Assembly: GCF_000702665.1 (NCBI RefSeq)
Contig: NZ_JNJA01000025.1
Coordinates: 1-34,063, forward strand
Direction of reading: 5' to 3'
Length of the DNA: 34,063 nucleotides
Source: Solidesulfovibrio alcoholivorans DSM 5433
Lineage (GTDB): Bacteria; Desulfobacterota; Desulfovibrionia; Desulfovibrionales; Desulfovibrionaceae
This document shows, one piece after another, positions 1 to 7,859 of this stretch. The stretch's first letter is position 1. Every line of letters begins with the position of its first letter. The notes under the pieces were generated by a model. The model worked only from the letters and a program-made list of their open reading frames with translations. It was not told the origin of the DNA and did not search any database. The position numbers were made by a program, and so were the translations under genes.

Positions 1-46
1 TGGGGGAGGAAACCCCCTTTTTGAAAAAAGGGGGTTTCCTCCCCCA
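1..46. terminator. Perfect 22-bp palindrome, likely bidirectional terminator or dispersed repeat
   Basis: Bases 1-22 are the exact reverse complement of bases 25-46, separated by only two bases. The arms hold five-base G and C runs followed by a T5 tract on one strand and an A6 tract on the other, so an RNA from either strand would form a GC-rich hairpin next to a U/A tract. This fits a bidirectional intrinsic terminator for a gene left of the window. The unusually perfect symmetry also fits a dispersed palindromic repeat. Confidence 0.7.
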
Positions 47-123
47 CGCCCCCTCCTTCCCCGAAAAACTTTCAAGGGGGGGGTGAGACCTCCCGCGCGG
101 GTGACGAACCCCGCCCAGGGGGT

Positions 124-146
124 CCGGGGGGGATGATCCCCCCCGG
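124..146 (+). other. 9-bp C/G hairpin in the leader of the methyltransferase gene
   Basis: Bases 124-132 (two C then seven G) pair perfectly with 138-146 around the loop ATGAT. The hairpin ends five bases before the GGAGG ribosome-binding site at 151-155. It has no T tract, so it is not a standard terminator. It could influence translation of the gene at 165 or be a repetitive palindrome. Bases 47-123 are G/C-run-rich and show no gene. Confidence 0.45.
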
Positions 147-164
147 CCGCCGGAGGCATCTTCC

Positions 165-1814
165 ATGCAAATCACACGCGGCCAGAACACCATCGGCTAT
201 CGGGACGGGGCGGAGGCGTATCTGTTGGGCTTTTTCAGCGAGCACGACGTCGACGAATACGAACTTTATCCCCGGGACGCGCCCTGGGCCATCCGCTACC
301 ACCTGACCCCGCGCCGCAAGACGTTGCTTTCCTGGCTCGACTTCGGCCCGGGGGGCGAAATTCTCGAACTTGGCGCCGGCTGCGGCGCGCTGACCGCCCA
401 CCTTGCCACCCTGCCGCATCGCGTCACGGCCGTCGAAGGCTCGCCCGAGCGCGCGGCCGTCATCGCGGCCCGCTGCCGCCGCGCGCAAAACCTCGAGATC
501 GTCGCCGCCAACGCCGTGGGCCTCCCTTACGACGGGCGTTTCGACGTGGTCACGCTCATCGGCGTGCTCGAATACGCCGCCGCGTTCGTGGACGGCCCAA
601 AGCCCCACGAACGCCTGCTCGCCGAGGCCAGGCGCTACCTGAAGCCCGACGGCTGCCTGATCCTCGCCATCGAAAACCGAATGGGCCACAAATACCTGGC
701 CGGGCTTCCCGAGGACCATACCGGCCGGCCATACCACGGCATAAACGGCTATCCCGGCCCGGGCGGCGCGCGCACCTTCGACCGCCCGACGCTTGCCGCC
801 ATGCTCGCCCGCGCGGGTTTTCCCGCCGAGCATTGGCACTACCCCTCGCCGGACTACAAGACCCCGGACGGCGTCGTGTCCGAACGAGCGCTCGCGACCC
901 CCGGGTTCAACGTCCTGCCGCTGCTCGAGCTGCCCACGCCCGATCCCGGCGGCAAGGCCCTCCCGGCCTTCAACGAACGGGCGTTCCTGCGTTCGGCCCT
1001 GGCCGGCGGCGCGGCCGGGCACGTCATGAATTCCTTTCTCGTGCTTGCGGCCGCGACGGACGACGCGCCCCTGCTCGCCGCCAACGCCGACACCCTGGCC
1101 GTGGCCGTCAACGCCGACTCCTGCCCGCCGCGCTTCCAGACCATGACGCGCTTTGTCCGCACGGACGCCGGCGTGGCCGTTTCGCGCAAAAACCTCCACG
1201 GCCTGCCGGAAACGGCCTTCGCCTCGGGCCGCCAGCACGTGAAGGCCCGGGAGCCCTACCGCCTGGGCTACGCGAGCTTTCTGGAAACGACGCTCGACGC
1301 CGTGGAGGACGGGGACATGGTCCGCGCCGCGAAGACCCTCGCCGCCTGGATGGACGAGGCGGCGTCTCGCGCGCGGCCCGGGACGCCCGAGGGCGTGCAA
1401 GGCTTTTACGCCTTCTGCCGCGAGCGCCTGGGCCGGGAAATCTATACGGACCTTCCTAACGACCGCTGGCTGCCGGGAAGCCTGCTCGACGCCCATCCGG
1501 GCAACGTGCTGCGCCATCCGGGCACGGGAGACGTCCGCTACATCGACCTGGAGTGGCAGCTCGCCTGCGACATTCCGCTGCGCCTGCTCATCGACCGGGG
1601 CGTCAACCTCGTCGGGCAAAAGCTCGCGGCATTCGCGGCCTATCTCGACCTGCCGCAGGAAGGGGCGCTGCCGCCGGCCATGGAGGCCGCGCTCACCCGC
1701 CATCCGCTTTTTCGCCGCGCCGACGCCGCGTCCCTCGCCGCGCTCACCCAGTGGCTTTTCGCGGCCGTGACCCACGGCGACCTCGACCACCGCCGGCAGC
1801 GTCCCCCGGCCTGA
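165..1814 (+). CDS. Class I SAM-dependent methyltransferase fused to an APH/kinase-like C-terminal region
   Basis: A 549-residue cytosolic protein. The N-terminal part is a Rossmann methyltransferase: motif I LELGAGCGAL at 67-76, the acidic residue E91 expected to bind the SAM ribose, and a later DVVTLIGVLEY segment typical of family motif post-II. The C-terminal part carries a signature of aminoglycoside-phosphotransferase/choline-kinase folds: LLDAHPGN with D442 and N447 in the catalytic-loop positions, then IDLEW with D461 in the metal-binding position. The His that usually precedes the catalytic loop is replaced by Leu, and I see no clear kinase N-lobe, so activity of that half is uncertain. 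The ATG at 165 has GGAGG nine bases upstream. The substrate is unknown; related fusions often sit with glycan or O-antigen genes, but none are adjacent here. Confidence 0.8.
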   Translation: MQITRGQNTIGYRDGAEAYLLGFFSEHDVDEYELYPRDAPWAIRYHLTPRRKTLLSWLDFGPGGEILELGAGCGALTAHLATLPHRVTAVEGSPERAAVIAARCRRAQNLEIVAANAVGLPYDGRFDVVTLIGVLEYAAAFVDGPKPHERLLAEARRYLKPDGCLILAIENRMGHKYLAGLPEDHTGRPYHGINGYPGPGGARTFDRPTLAAMLARAGFPAEHWHYPSPDYKTPDGVVSERALATPGFNVLPLLELPTPDPGGKALPAFNERAFLRSALAGGAAGHVMNSFLVLAAATDDAPLLAANADTLAVAVNADSCPPRFQTMTRFVRTDAGVAVSRKNLHGLPETAFASGRQHVKAREPYRLGYASFLETTLDAVEDGDMVRAAKTLAAWMDEAASRARPGTPEGVQGFYAFCRERLGREIYTDLPNDRWLPGSLLDAHPGNVLRHPGTGDVRYIDLEWQLACDIPLRLLIDRGVNLVGQKLAAFAAYLDLPQEGALPPAMEAALTRHPLFRRADAASLAALTQWLFAAVTHGDLDHRRQRPPA

Positions 1815-1882
1815 CGCGCCCCTTCCCCCCTGCCGTCCATTGGCGTATGGGGGGATGCCGCCGCGCAAGGATACCCTCTTTT

Positions 1883-3358
1883 ATGAAGCAGCACGCTGCC
1901 GGCCCCACGCCGGAAATCCGCACGCCCTCCCCTGTCCTGGCCATGCTCGGGGTCAACCTCATGGTCTTCATGGCCACGCTCGACATGAGCATCGTCAATG
2001 TGGCCCTGCCGACCCTGGTCGAGGCCCTGCACACCGATTTCGCCGCCATCCAGTGGGTGATCCTCAGCTACGTGCTCGTCATCGCGAGCCTGCTGCTGCT
2101 GGTGTCGCGCCTTGGCGACATGCGCGACAAGAAGCGCATCTTCTCCACCGGGCTCGTGATCTTCCTCATCGCCTCCCTGTGCTGCGGCCTGGCCCCTTCG
2201 GTTTCCTGGCTCATCGCCTTCCGGGCGCTGCAAGGCATCGGCGCGGCCATGACGCAATCGCTCGGCATGGCCATCGTCACGCAGATCGCGCCGCCGTCGA
2301 GCCGCGGCCGGGCTCTGGGGTTCATCGGCGGCACCGTGGCCATGGGGCTCATGATCGGCCCCCCCCTGGGCGGCATCCTCATCGGCATTTTGGGCTGGCG
2401 TTCGCTGTTCCTGCTCAACCTGCCCGTCGGCCTTGTCGCCTTGTGGGTGGTGGCCAGGCGCATGCCGCATCTGCCGCCCGTCAAGACGGGCGAACGTTTC
2501 GACCTGCCGGGCGCGGCTGCGGCCAGCCTGACGCTCGGCGCGTACTGCCTGGGCATGACCGCCATCCAGCGGGGCGGCTTCGCCGATCCCGCCGGCCTTG
2601 CGCTTTTAGGCCTGTCCCTGGTCGGGCTTTTCGTGTTCGTGGCCATCGAACGCCGTGCCGCCCAGCCCATGCTCGACCTGACGCTTTTTGCCAACCCGCT
2701 GGTCACGCTGCCGCTTTGCATGGCGGTGCTGGTCTTCATCACCGGCGCCAGCGGCTTCATCATGCCGTTTTTCTTCCAGTCGGCCCAAGGACGGTCCGTG
2801 ACCGAAATGGGCCTGCTCATGATGCTGTTGCCGGCGTCCATGGCCCTGACCGCGCCGGTTTCCGGGTCACTCGCCGACCGCTACGGCTCCCGGGGCATCT
2901 GCCTGCTCGGGCTCGTGGTGCTGTGCGGGGGCTGCTTTTCCCTGGGCACGCTGACCGTGGCCACGCCCTGGTGGGGCTACCTGCTGCGCACCCTGCCCGT
3001 GGGCCTTGGCATCGGCATCTTCCAGGCCCCCAACAATTCCTCGATCATGGGGGAGATGCCGCCGCACCGCCTGGGCGTCGGGTCGGGACTGGCCAACTAC
3101 GCGCGGGTGTTCGGGCAGTCCACGGGATTGCCGCTGGTGGGGGCGATATTCAGCGCCCTGGTGCTCTCCTCGGGGCACATCGGAGCGCGGGCGGAATTCA
3201 CCAACGCCGCGCCCGAGGCGCTGGCCGCCGGCGTGGCCGGGGTCTTCCGCTGGCTGGGCAGCCTGCTCTTCCTGGCCATCGTCCTGGGGATGCTCGCCTG
3301 GCGCATCGAATACAAACGGCGCAGGGCCCGGGCCGTCCAGGCACCAGCGGACGCCTAG
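1883..3358 (+). CDS. MFS transporter, DHA2 (EmrB/QacA-like) drug:H+ antiporter family
   Basis: A 491-residue inner-membrane permease with many hydrophobic helices, matching the usual length of 14-helix DHA2 exporters. Visible motifs are the TM1 signature LDMSIVNVALP (about 33-43), motif A in the first cytoplasmic loop (RLGDMRDKKR, 77-86), motif B (RALQGIGAA) and a motif C-like glycine/proline segment followed by GWRSLFLLNLPVG. These features indicate proton-driven export of hydrophobic or cationic compounds; the substrate cannot be read from sequence. The frame is open further upstream, but 1883 is the first ATG before the conserved TM1 and has an AAGG about 12 bases upstream. No EmrA-type membrane-fusion partner or TolC is adjacent, so it probably works alone. 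It converges on the antiporter gene ending at 3421; the 62-bp gap shows no clear terminator. Confidence 0.88.
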   Translation: MKQHAAGPTPEIRTPSPVLAMLGVNLMVFMATLDMSIVNVALPTLVEALHTDFAAIQWVILSYVLVIASLLLLVSRLGDMRDKKRIFSTGLVIFLIASLCCGLAPSVSWLIAFRALQGIGAAMTQSLGMAIVTQIAPPSSRGRALGFIGGTVAMGLMIGPPLGGILIGILGWRSLFLLNLPVGLVALWVVARRMPHLPPVKTGERFDLPGAAAASLTLGAYCLGMTAIQRGGFADPAGLALLGLSLVGLFVFVAIERRAAQPMLDLTLFANPLVTLPLCMAVLVFITGASGFIMPFFFQSAQGRSVTEMGLLMMLLPASMALTAPVSGSLADRYGSRGICLLGLVVLCGGCFSLGTLTVATPWWGYLLRTLPVGLGIGIFQAPNNSSIMGEMPPHRLGVGSGLANYARVFGQSTGLPLVGAIFSALVLSSGHIGARAEFTNAAPEALAAGVAGVFRWLGSLLFLAIVLGMLAWRIEYKRRRARAVQAPADA

Positions 3359-3420
3359 CGTCGCGTCCCCGAGATTCCGGTCGATGGATTTTGAGAACGA
3401 TTTGTTGCTATGATTCTTCT

Positions 3421-5163
3421 TTAGTGACTTCCACACGAGGCCGCCGCGACTTCTTCCGCGTTGTCGAACAACTCCCGCCGCACCCGGTCGCGCTCGCGCT
3501 CGACCTGCTCGTCCGTGGCCCCGAGTTCCTCCATGAGCCAGGCAGTCATGGAAAGCGCCACCTCGCCTTCGCTGGAAAAGACAGCCTGCACCCCGGCCGC
3601 GCGCAGGGCCTCGGCCTCGCGCAGGTAGCCGGCCCGGCTGACGACCCGCAAGGACGGGGCCAGGTCCAGAGCCGCGGCCGCGATCTCGCACGCGTCGAGG
3701 CCCGACGCCGTAATGAGCAGGCTCCCGGCATTTTCGACGCCCGCGTGGAGCAGGATCTCCCGGCTGGCGGCGTCGCCGTGGACCACGGGCAGGCCCTTGG
3801 CGCGCAGTTCCCGCACGGTTTCGATGTTCATCTCCACCACCACGGGCACGATGCCGTTGTCGCGCAGGATGCGGCACAACATGCGGCCCACGGGACCGTA
3901 GCCCACGACCACTGCCGCAGGGGCGGGCGCACCCGCGGGGGGGGACGCCCCGTCCGCAATGGCCTTGTCGGTGAAAAAGCCCCGGCGCTTGAGCCGCGCC
4001 AGAAGCACGATGGTCCCCTGGTAAAGCCAGGGATTGAGGATGATGGAGACGACCGAGGCCACGACCAGGGCGTTGAAGGCTTCCTTGGGCAGCACGCCGA
4101 GCCCTGCGGCCATGGACGCCAGGATAAACGAGAATTCGCCGATCTGCGCGAGCGCCACGGCCACGGCGCAGGCCACGTCCAGGGGCCGGCGCAGGAGCAG
4201 CACCACGGCGAACGCGGCCAGCGGCTTGCCGAGCAGCACGATGCCGAGCGTGGCGAGCTCGAGCTTCCAGCCGCCAAGCACGGTCGTCGGGTCGAGCAGC
4301 ATGCCGACGGAGACGAAAAAGAGCACGGCGAAGGCGTCGCGCATGGGCAGCGCGTCCGAGGCGGCCCTGGCCCCGAATTCCGACTGCCCGACGATCATGC
4401 CGGCCAGAAACGCGCCCAAGGCCATGGATGCGCCGAAAACCAGCGCCGCGCCCACGGCCAGGCCCAGGGCCACGGCCAGCACCGCCAACGTGAAGAGTTC
4501 CCGCGAGCCCGTGCGGGCCACATGGCCGAAAAAGCGCGGCAAAAGCCAGCGCCCGGCGACCGCCGTCACCGCGACGAGGCCCGCGAGCTTGAGCAGCGCA
4601 AGGGAGAGCGTCAGGCCAAGCCCCGGCCCGCCCGCGTCCCTTTGGCCGTAAAAGACCGGCAACAGCAGCAGCACGAGGATCGTGAAGAGGTCCTCCACGA
4701 TGAGCCAGCCCACGGCGATATGCCCGGTCGGGGTGTGCAGGGCGCGGTTGTCCGCGAGCACCCGTGTGAGCACCACGGTGCTGGCCACGGAAATGGCGAT
4801 GCCGAAGACGATGCCCGCGGACCAACTCCAGCCGAGGGCATGGGAAGCCACGGCCCCCAGGGCGGCCGAAGCCGCGATCTGCGCCACGGCCCCGGGCACG
4901 GCCACGCCGCGCACGGCCATGAGGTCCTTGAGGTGGAAGTGCAGGCCCACGCCGAACATGAGCAGGATGACGCCGAGTTCCGCGAACTGGCCCGCGATCT
5001 CGCCGTTGGCGACATAGCCCGGGGTGAAGGGGCCGATGACGAAGCCGGCCAGCAGGTAGCCGACGATGGGGGACATGCGCAGCCGCTTCGCGGCAAGGCC
5101 CAGGAGCAGGGCCGCGAGCAGGCCGGCGGTCAGGGTCAGGATGAGGCTTATTTCGTGGGACAC
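3421..5163 (-). CDS. CPA2-family cation/proton antiporter with TrkA-N (RCK) domain, YbaL/RosB-like
   Basis: A 580-residue membrane protein. Residues 1-390 form a Na+/H+-exchanger-type core with about 12 helices, including the acidic pair E157-D158 in GWLIVEDLF, which corresponds to the ion-binding helix of Kef-type transporters, and the conserved ALGAFLAGMIVG segment near 248-259. A linker leads to a cytosolic RCK/TrkA-N domain with the nucleotide-binding loop GYGPVG at 421-426. No TrkA-C domain follows, as in YbaL-type proteins. The expected role is K+ (or Na+) efflux coupled to H+ entry, gated by a nucleotide or NAD(H) on the RCK domain. The start is GTG at 5161-5163 with GGAGG four bases upstream. 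It is divergent from the marR gene, and a second CPA2 antiporter lies beyond that, so the three may form one ion or stress response unit. Confidence 0.88.
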   Translation of the reverse strand: MSHEISLILTLTAGLLAALLLGLAAKRLRMSPIVGYLLAGFVIGPFTPGYVANGEIAGQFAELGVILLMFGVGLHFHLKDLMAVRGVAVPGAVAQIAASAALGAVASHALGWSWSAGIVFGIAISVASTVVLTRVLADNRALHTPTGHIAVGWLIVEDLFTILVLLLLPVFYGQRDAGGPGLGLTLSLALLKLAGLVAVTAVAGRWLLPRFFGHVARTGSRELFTLAVLAVALGLAVGAALVFGASMALGAFLAGMIVGQSEFGARAASDALPMRDAFAVLFFVSVGMLLDPTTVLGGWKLELATLGIVLLGKPLAAFAVVLLLRRPLDVACAVAVALAQIGEFSFILASMAAGLGVLPKEAFNALVVASVVSIILNPWLYQGTIVLLARLKRRGFFTDKAIADGASPPAGAPAPAAVVVGYGPVGRMLCRILRDNGIVPVVVEMNIETVRELRAKGLPVVHGDAASREILLHAGVENAGSLLITASGLDACEIAAAALDLAPSLRVVSRAGYLREAEALRAAGVQAVFSSEGEVALSMTAWLMEELGATDEQVERERDRVRRELFDNAEEVAAASCGSH

Positions 5164-5200
5164 GGGACCTCCGGAAAGGGGCGACAGGGCCGCCGCGCGC

Positions 5201-5226
5201 GGGGACAGGCAAAGCGCGCCGTCCCC
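5201..5226 (-). other. Hairpin in the 5' leader of the CPA2 antiporter gene
   Basis: GGGGAC at 5201-5206 pairs with GTCCCC at 5221-5226, and an inner GGC/GCC pair extends the stem past a single bulged base. It sits about 40 bases upstream of the GTG start on the minus strand. It has no U tract. It could be a leader structure affecting expression, or simply GC-rich noise. Confidence 0.3.
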
Positions 5227-5314
5227 GCTGCGTCAAGGAAGGGCGGTTTCATGGCATCGTAGCTACCGTAACGATCCCCGGCAGGCAACCCGATGTCACG
5301 AATTCCGCGGCGCA

Positions 5315-5349
5315 TTGACAGCCACGGCTTCCCTCCCGTAAATTTTACG
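5315..5349 (+). promoter_or_regulatory. Sigma-70 promoter of the marR gene with overlapping palindrome (candidate auto-operator)
   Basis: A perfect -35 TTGACA (5315-5320), an 18-base spacer and a -10 TAAATT (5339-5344) place the start of transcription at about 5351, the A of the marR ATG. The -10 lies inside a perfect inverted repeat, CGTAAA-T-TTTACG (5337-5349), well placed for a MarR dimer to block RNA polymerase. A second symmetric element, ATCGT-N10-ACGAT (5256-5275), lies further into the divergent intergenic region on the side of the antiporter gene. Confidence 0.55.
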
Positions 5350-5350
5350 C

Positions 5351-5833
5351 ATGGATGTCGCGACAACGCCCTCCGATGCCGAAGCCTTCGAGCGTCAGGC
5401 CAACCGGTTGCAGGAAGCCGTGGAAAACCTCTTTGCCTGCTGCCAGGCGCGCATCGCCCTGCAAAGCGAGCGCTTCGGGCTGCCGCCTGCGGCGCTGCGG
5501 GCCGTGCTGGCGCTGGGCGAAAGCCGCTACCTCGCGCCCGGCGAGCTCGGCCGGCGGCTCGGCGTCACCAAAAGCCGCGTGACGGCCGTGACCACGGGAC
5601 TTTTGCGCCAGGGGCTCATCGAAAAGCACCCCGACCCCGCCGACGCCCGCGTCACCCTGCTGTCCCTGACCCCGGCAGGCAAGCGCATACGCGAGGACAT
5701 CCGCACCTTCATGGTGAGCCTTTTTCAAAGCATGCTCGACCGGGTCGAGCCGCAGCGCCGCGAGGCCGTGCTCGCCTCCCTGGAAGTGCTGCGACACTGC
5801 ATGGATTCCGCCCGGGCCGCCCTCATGGCCTGA
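5351..5833 (+). CDS. MarR-family winged helix-turn-helix transcriptional regulator
   Basis: A 160-residue protein of usual MarR length. The middle carries the recognition part of a winged HTH (LAPGELGRRLGVTKSRVTAVT, about 56-77), followed by the family's wing signature DPADARVTLLSLTPAGKR (about 96-113) and a C-terminal helix for dimerisation. MarR proteins bind short palindromes as dimers and usually release DNA on binding a small molecule or after oxidation. It lies between two CPA2 antiporters, divergent from the first and 55 bp before the second in the same direction, so these are the obvious targets. No Shine-Dalgarno precedes the ATG at 5351, and the promoter predicts a leaderless mRNA. 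A GTG 23 codons in, with an AGGA in front, is the alternative start and would shorten the N-terminal helix. Confidence 0.88.
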   Translation: MDVATTPSDAEAFERQANRLQEAVENLFACCQARIALQSERFGLPPAALRAVLALGESRYLAPGELGRRLGVTKSRVTAVTTGLLRQGLIEKHPDPADARVTLLSLTPAGKRIREDIRTFMVSLFQSMLDRVEPQRREAVLASLEVLRHCMDSARAALMA

Positions 5834-5888
5834 CCCGCCGCCCCGGCCCGCCCTTTCCAAATCCTGTCCTTTTTGTCATAGGCGCCAC

Positions 5889-7859
5889 ATGGATATACCG
5901 CTGCTCCCGGATGTCACCATCATCTTCGGGCTGGCCGTCATGGTCATCCTCATCTGCCACCGCCTGAAAATTCCGGCCCTGGTCGGCATGCTGCTCACGG
6001 GCGTCGTCTGCGGCCCCTATGGCCTGGGGCTCGTGCGCTCGGCCCACGACGTGGAAATCCTCTCGGAAATCGGCGTCATCCTGCTGCTTTTCACCATCGG
6101 CCTGGAGCTGTCCCTGTCCGACCTGTCGCGCCTCAAGCGGCCGGTTTTCTACGGCGGCACGGCGCAGATGCTCCTCACCTGGGCTTTTTTCTTCGCGCTG
6201 CCGCTTTTCGCGCTGCATTTTTCCGGCGGCTCCAGCGTCCTGCTCGGCATGCTCGCCGCCCTGTCGAGCACGGCCATCGTGCTGACCACGCTCCAGGAAC
6301 GCGCCGAGATGGAAGCGCCCCACGGCCGGGTGAGCCTTGGCATCCTCATCTTCCAGGATCTGCTCGCCGTGCCCATGACGCTGGCCGTGCCGCTGCTGGC
6401 CGGGCGCACCTTCGGTTTCACCAACTCCATCGTCTTCACCGTGGGCAAGGGCGCGCTGGTGCTCGTTTTGCTCGTGGTGCTCTCGCGCAAGCTCATGCCG
6501 CGGCTGCTGCTCGCCATCGTGCGCACGCGCAGCCGGGAGCTCTTCCTGCTCACAGCCCTTGGCATCTGCCTGGCCGTCAGCCTGCTCACCGCGTCGATCG
6601 GCCTGTCACTTTCGCTCGGCGCGTTTCTGGCCGGCCTGCTCCTTTCCGGCTCGGACTACCGCGAGCACCTGCACGAGGTGGTGCTGCCGTTCAAGGACGT
6701 CTTCACCTCGCTTTTTTTCATCTCCATCGGCATGCTCTTAAACCTCGGCACGGCGATTGAGCACGTCTGGCAGATCCTTGCCGTCACGGCCCTGCTGCTC
6801 GTCGTCAAGGCGGTCATGGCCGGCGCGGCCACGCGCATCCTCGGCTATCCCACGCGCACCGCCGTGCTGGTGGGCATGGCCCTTTGCCAGGTGGGGGAAT
6901 TCTCCTTCATCCTGGCCAAGGCCGGCTTCGACCGCCATGTCATTTCCGAGCACCTCTACCAGAAGTTCCTGGCCGCGAGCATCCTGACCATGGTGCTCGC
7001 GCCTTTCATCATCAAGGCCGCGCCCAAGGTTTCGCTCCTGCTGTGCCGCGCGCTTGGCGCGCGGGAGACGCCGCTTGCGCCCCTCGTTCCGGGGATCAAG
7101 GACCACATGATCATCCTCGGCTTCGGCGCGGGCGGGCGGCAACTCGCCCGGGCGGCCAAGGCGGCGGACATCCCCTACGTGATCCTCGAGATGAACCCGG
7201 ACACGGTGCGCAACGAACGCAAAAAGGGCGAGCCCATCCACTTCGGCGACGCCTCCAAGCCGGGCGTTTTGGAGCACATCGGCGTGCGCGAGGCCAAGGC
7301 GCTGGCCGTGGTCATTTCCGACGCGGCGGCGGCGCGGCGCACGGTGGAGATCGCCCGGTTCGAGAATCCGGCGCTCTACATCGTCGCGCGCACGCGGTTT
7401 AATTCCGAGATCAAGGCCCTGCTCGAGCTCGGGGCCAACGACGTGATCGCCGAGGAGTTCGAGGCGTCGCTCGTGGTGTTCGCCCGGGTGCTGGCCAAGT
7501 TCATGGTGCCGCGCGACGACATCGAAAGCATGGCCCAGGAGATCCGGCGCGAGGGCTACCGCGCCATGCTGCCCGATTCCCTGGCTTCCATGGCCGGGGT
7601 CGCGCCGGACAAGTCGTTGGCCGGGCTGCACGTGGCGGTGTTCACGGTGGCGGAAGGGTCCGCCCTGGCGGGGCGGACGCTCGAGGAGGCGCGGATGCGG
7701 CGCGCGCACAACCTGACGGTCGCGGCGGCGCGGCGCGGCGAGGAGTTCGTGCCAAACCCCGACGGGCTTTTCCTGCTGCACCCCGGGGACAGGCTTTACG
7801 TGATGGGCACGTCGGAAGCCCTCAAGGAAGGGGCAGGGCTCTTTCGGGCCGCCGCCTAG
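5889..7859 (+). CDS. CPA2-family Kef-type K+/H+ antiporter with TrkA-N and TrkA-C domains
   Basis: A 656-residue inner-membrane transporter. Residues 1-385 are the exchanger core, with Q156-D157 in LIFQDLLAVP (the KefB/KefC-type ion-binding pair, unlike the ED pair of the other antiporter) and SLGAFLAGLLLSGSDYREHL further on. The cytosolic part has a TrkA-N domain with the nucleotide loop GFGAGG at 411-416 and a TrkA-C domain over about 575-650 (LAGLHVAVFTVAEGS... HPGDRLYVMG). The likely role is regulated K+ efflux with H+ uptake. No KefF/KefG-type flavoprotein partner is nearby. It lies 55 bp after marR in the same direction and may be co-transcribed. The ribosome site before ATG 5889 is weak. 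Its TAG stop shares the tetramer CTAG with the stop of the converging gene. Confidence 0.88.
   Translation: MDIPLLPDVTIIFGLAVMVILICHRLKIPALVGMLLTGVVCGPYGLGLVRSAHDVEILSEIGVILLLFTIGLELSLSDLSRLKRPVFYGGTAQMLLTWAFFFALPLFALHFSGGSSVLLGMLAALSSTAIVLTTLQERAEMEAPHGRVSLGILIFQDLLAVPMTLAVPLLAGRTFGFTNSIVFTVGKGALVLVLLVVLSRKLMPRLLLAIVRTRSRELFLLTALGICLAVSLLTASIGLSLSLGAFLAGLLLSGSDYREHLHEVVLPFKDVFTSLFFISIGMLLNLGTAIEHVWQILAVTALLLVVKAVMAGAATRILGYPTRTAVLVGMALCQVGEFSFILAKAGFDRHVISEHLYQKFLAASILTMVLAPFIIKAAPKVSLLLCRALGARETPLAPLVPGIKDHMIILGFGAGGRQLARAAKAADIPYVILEMNPDTVRNERKKGEPIHFGDASKPGVLEHIGVREAKALAVVISDAAAARRTVEIARFENPALYIVARTRFNSEIKALLELGANDVIAEEFEASLVVFARVLAKFMVPRDDIESMAQEIRREGYRAMLPDSLASMAGVAPDKSLAGLHVAVFTVAEGSALAGRTLEEARMRRAHNLTVAAARRGEEFVPNPDGLFLLHPGDRLYVMGTSEALKEGAGLFRAAA

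Noticed and set aside
1840..5262. A long plus-strand frame across the MFS and antiporter genes
   Set aside because: The translation is low-complexity Arg/His/Gly-rich, a shadow of the genuine MFS gene in another frame and the opposing antiporter gene.
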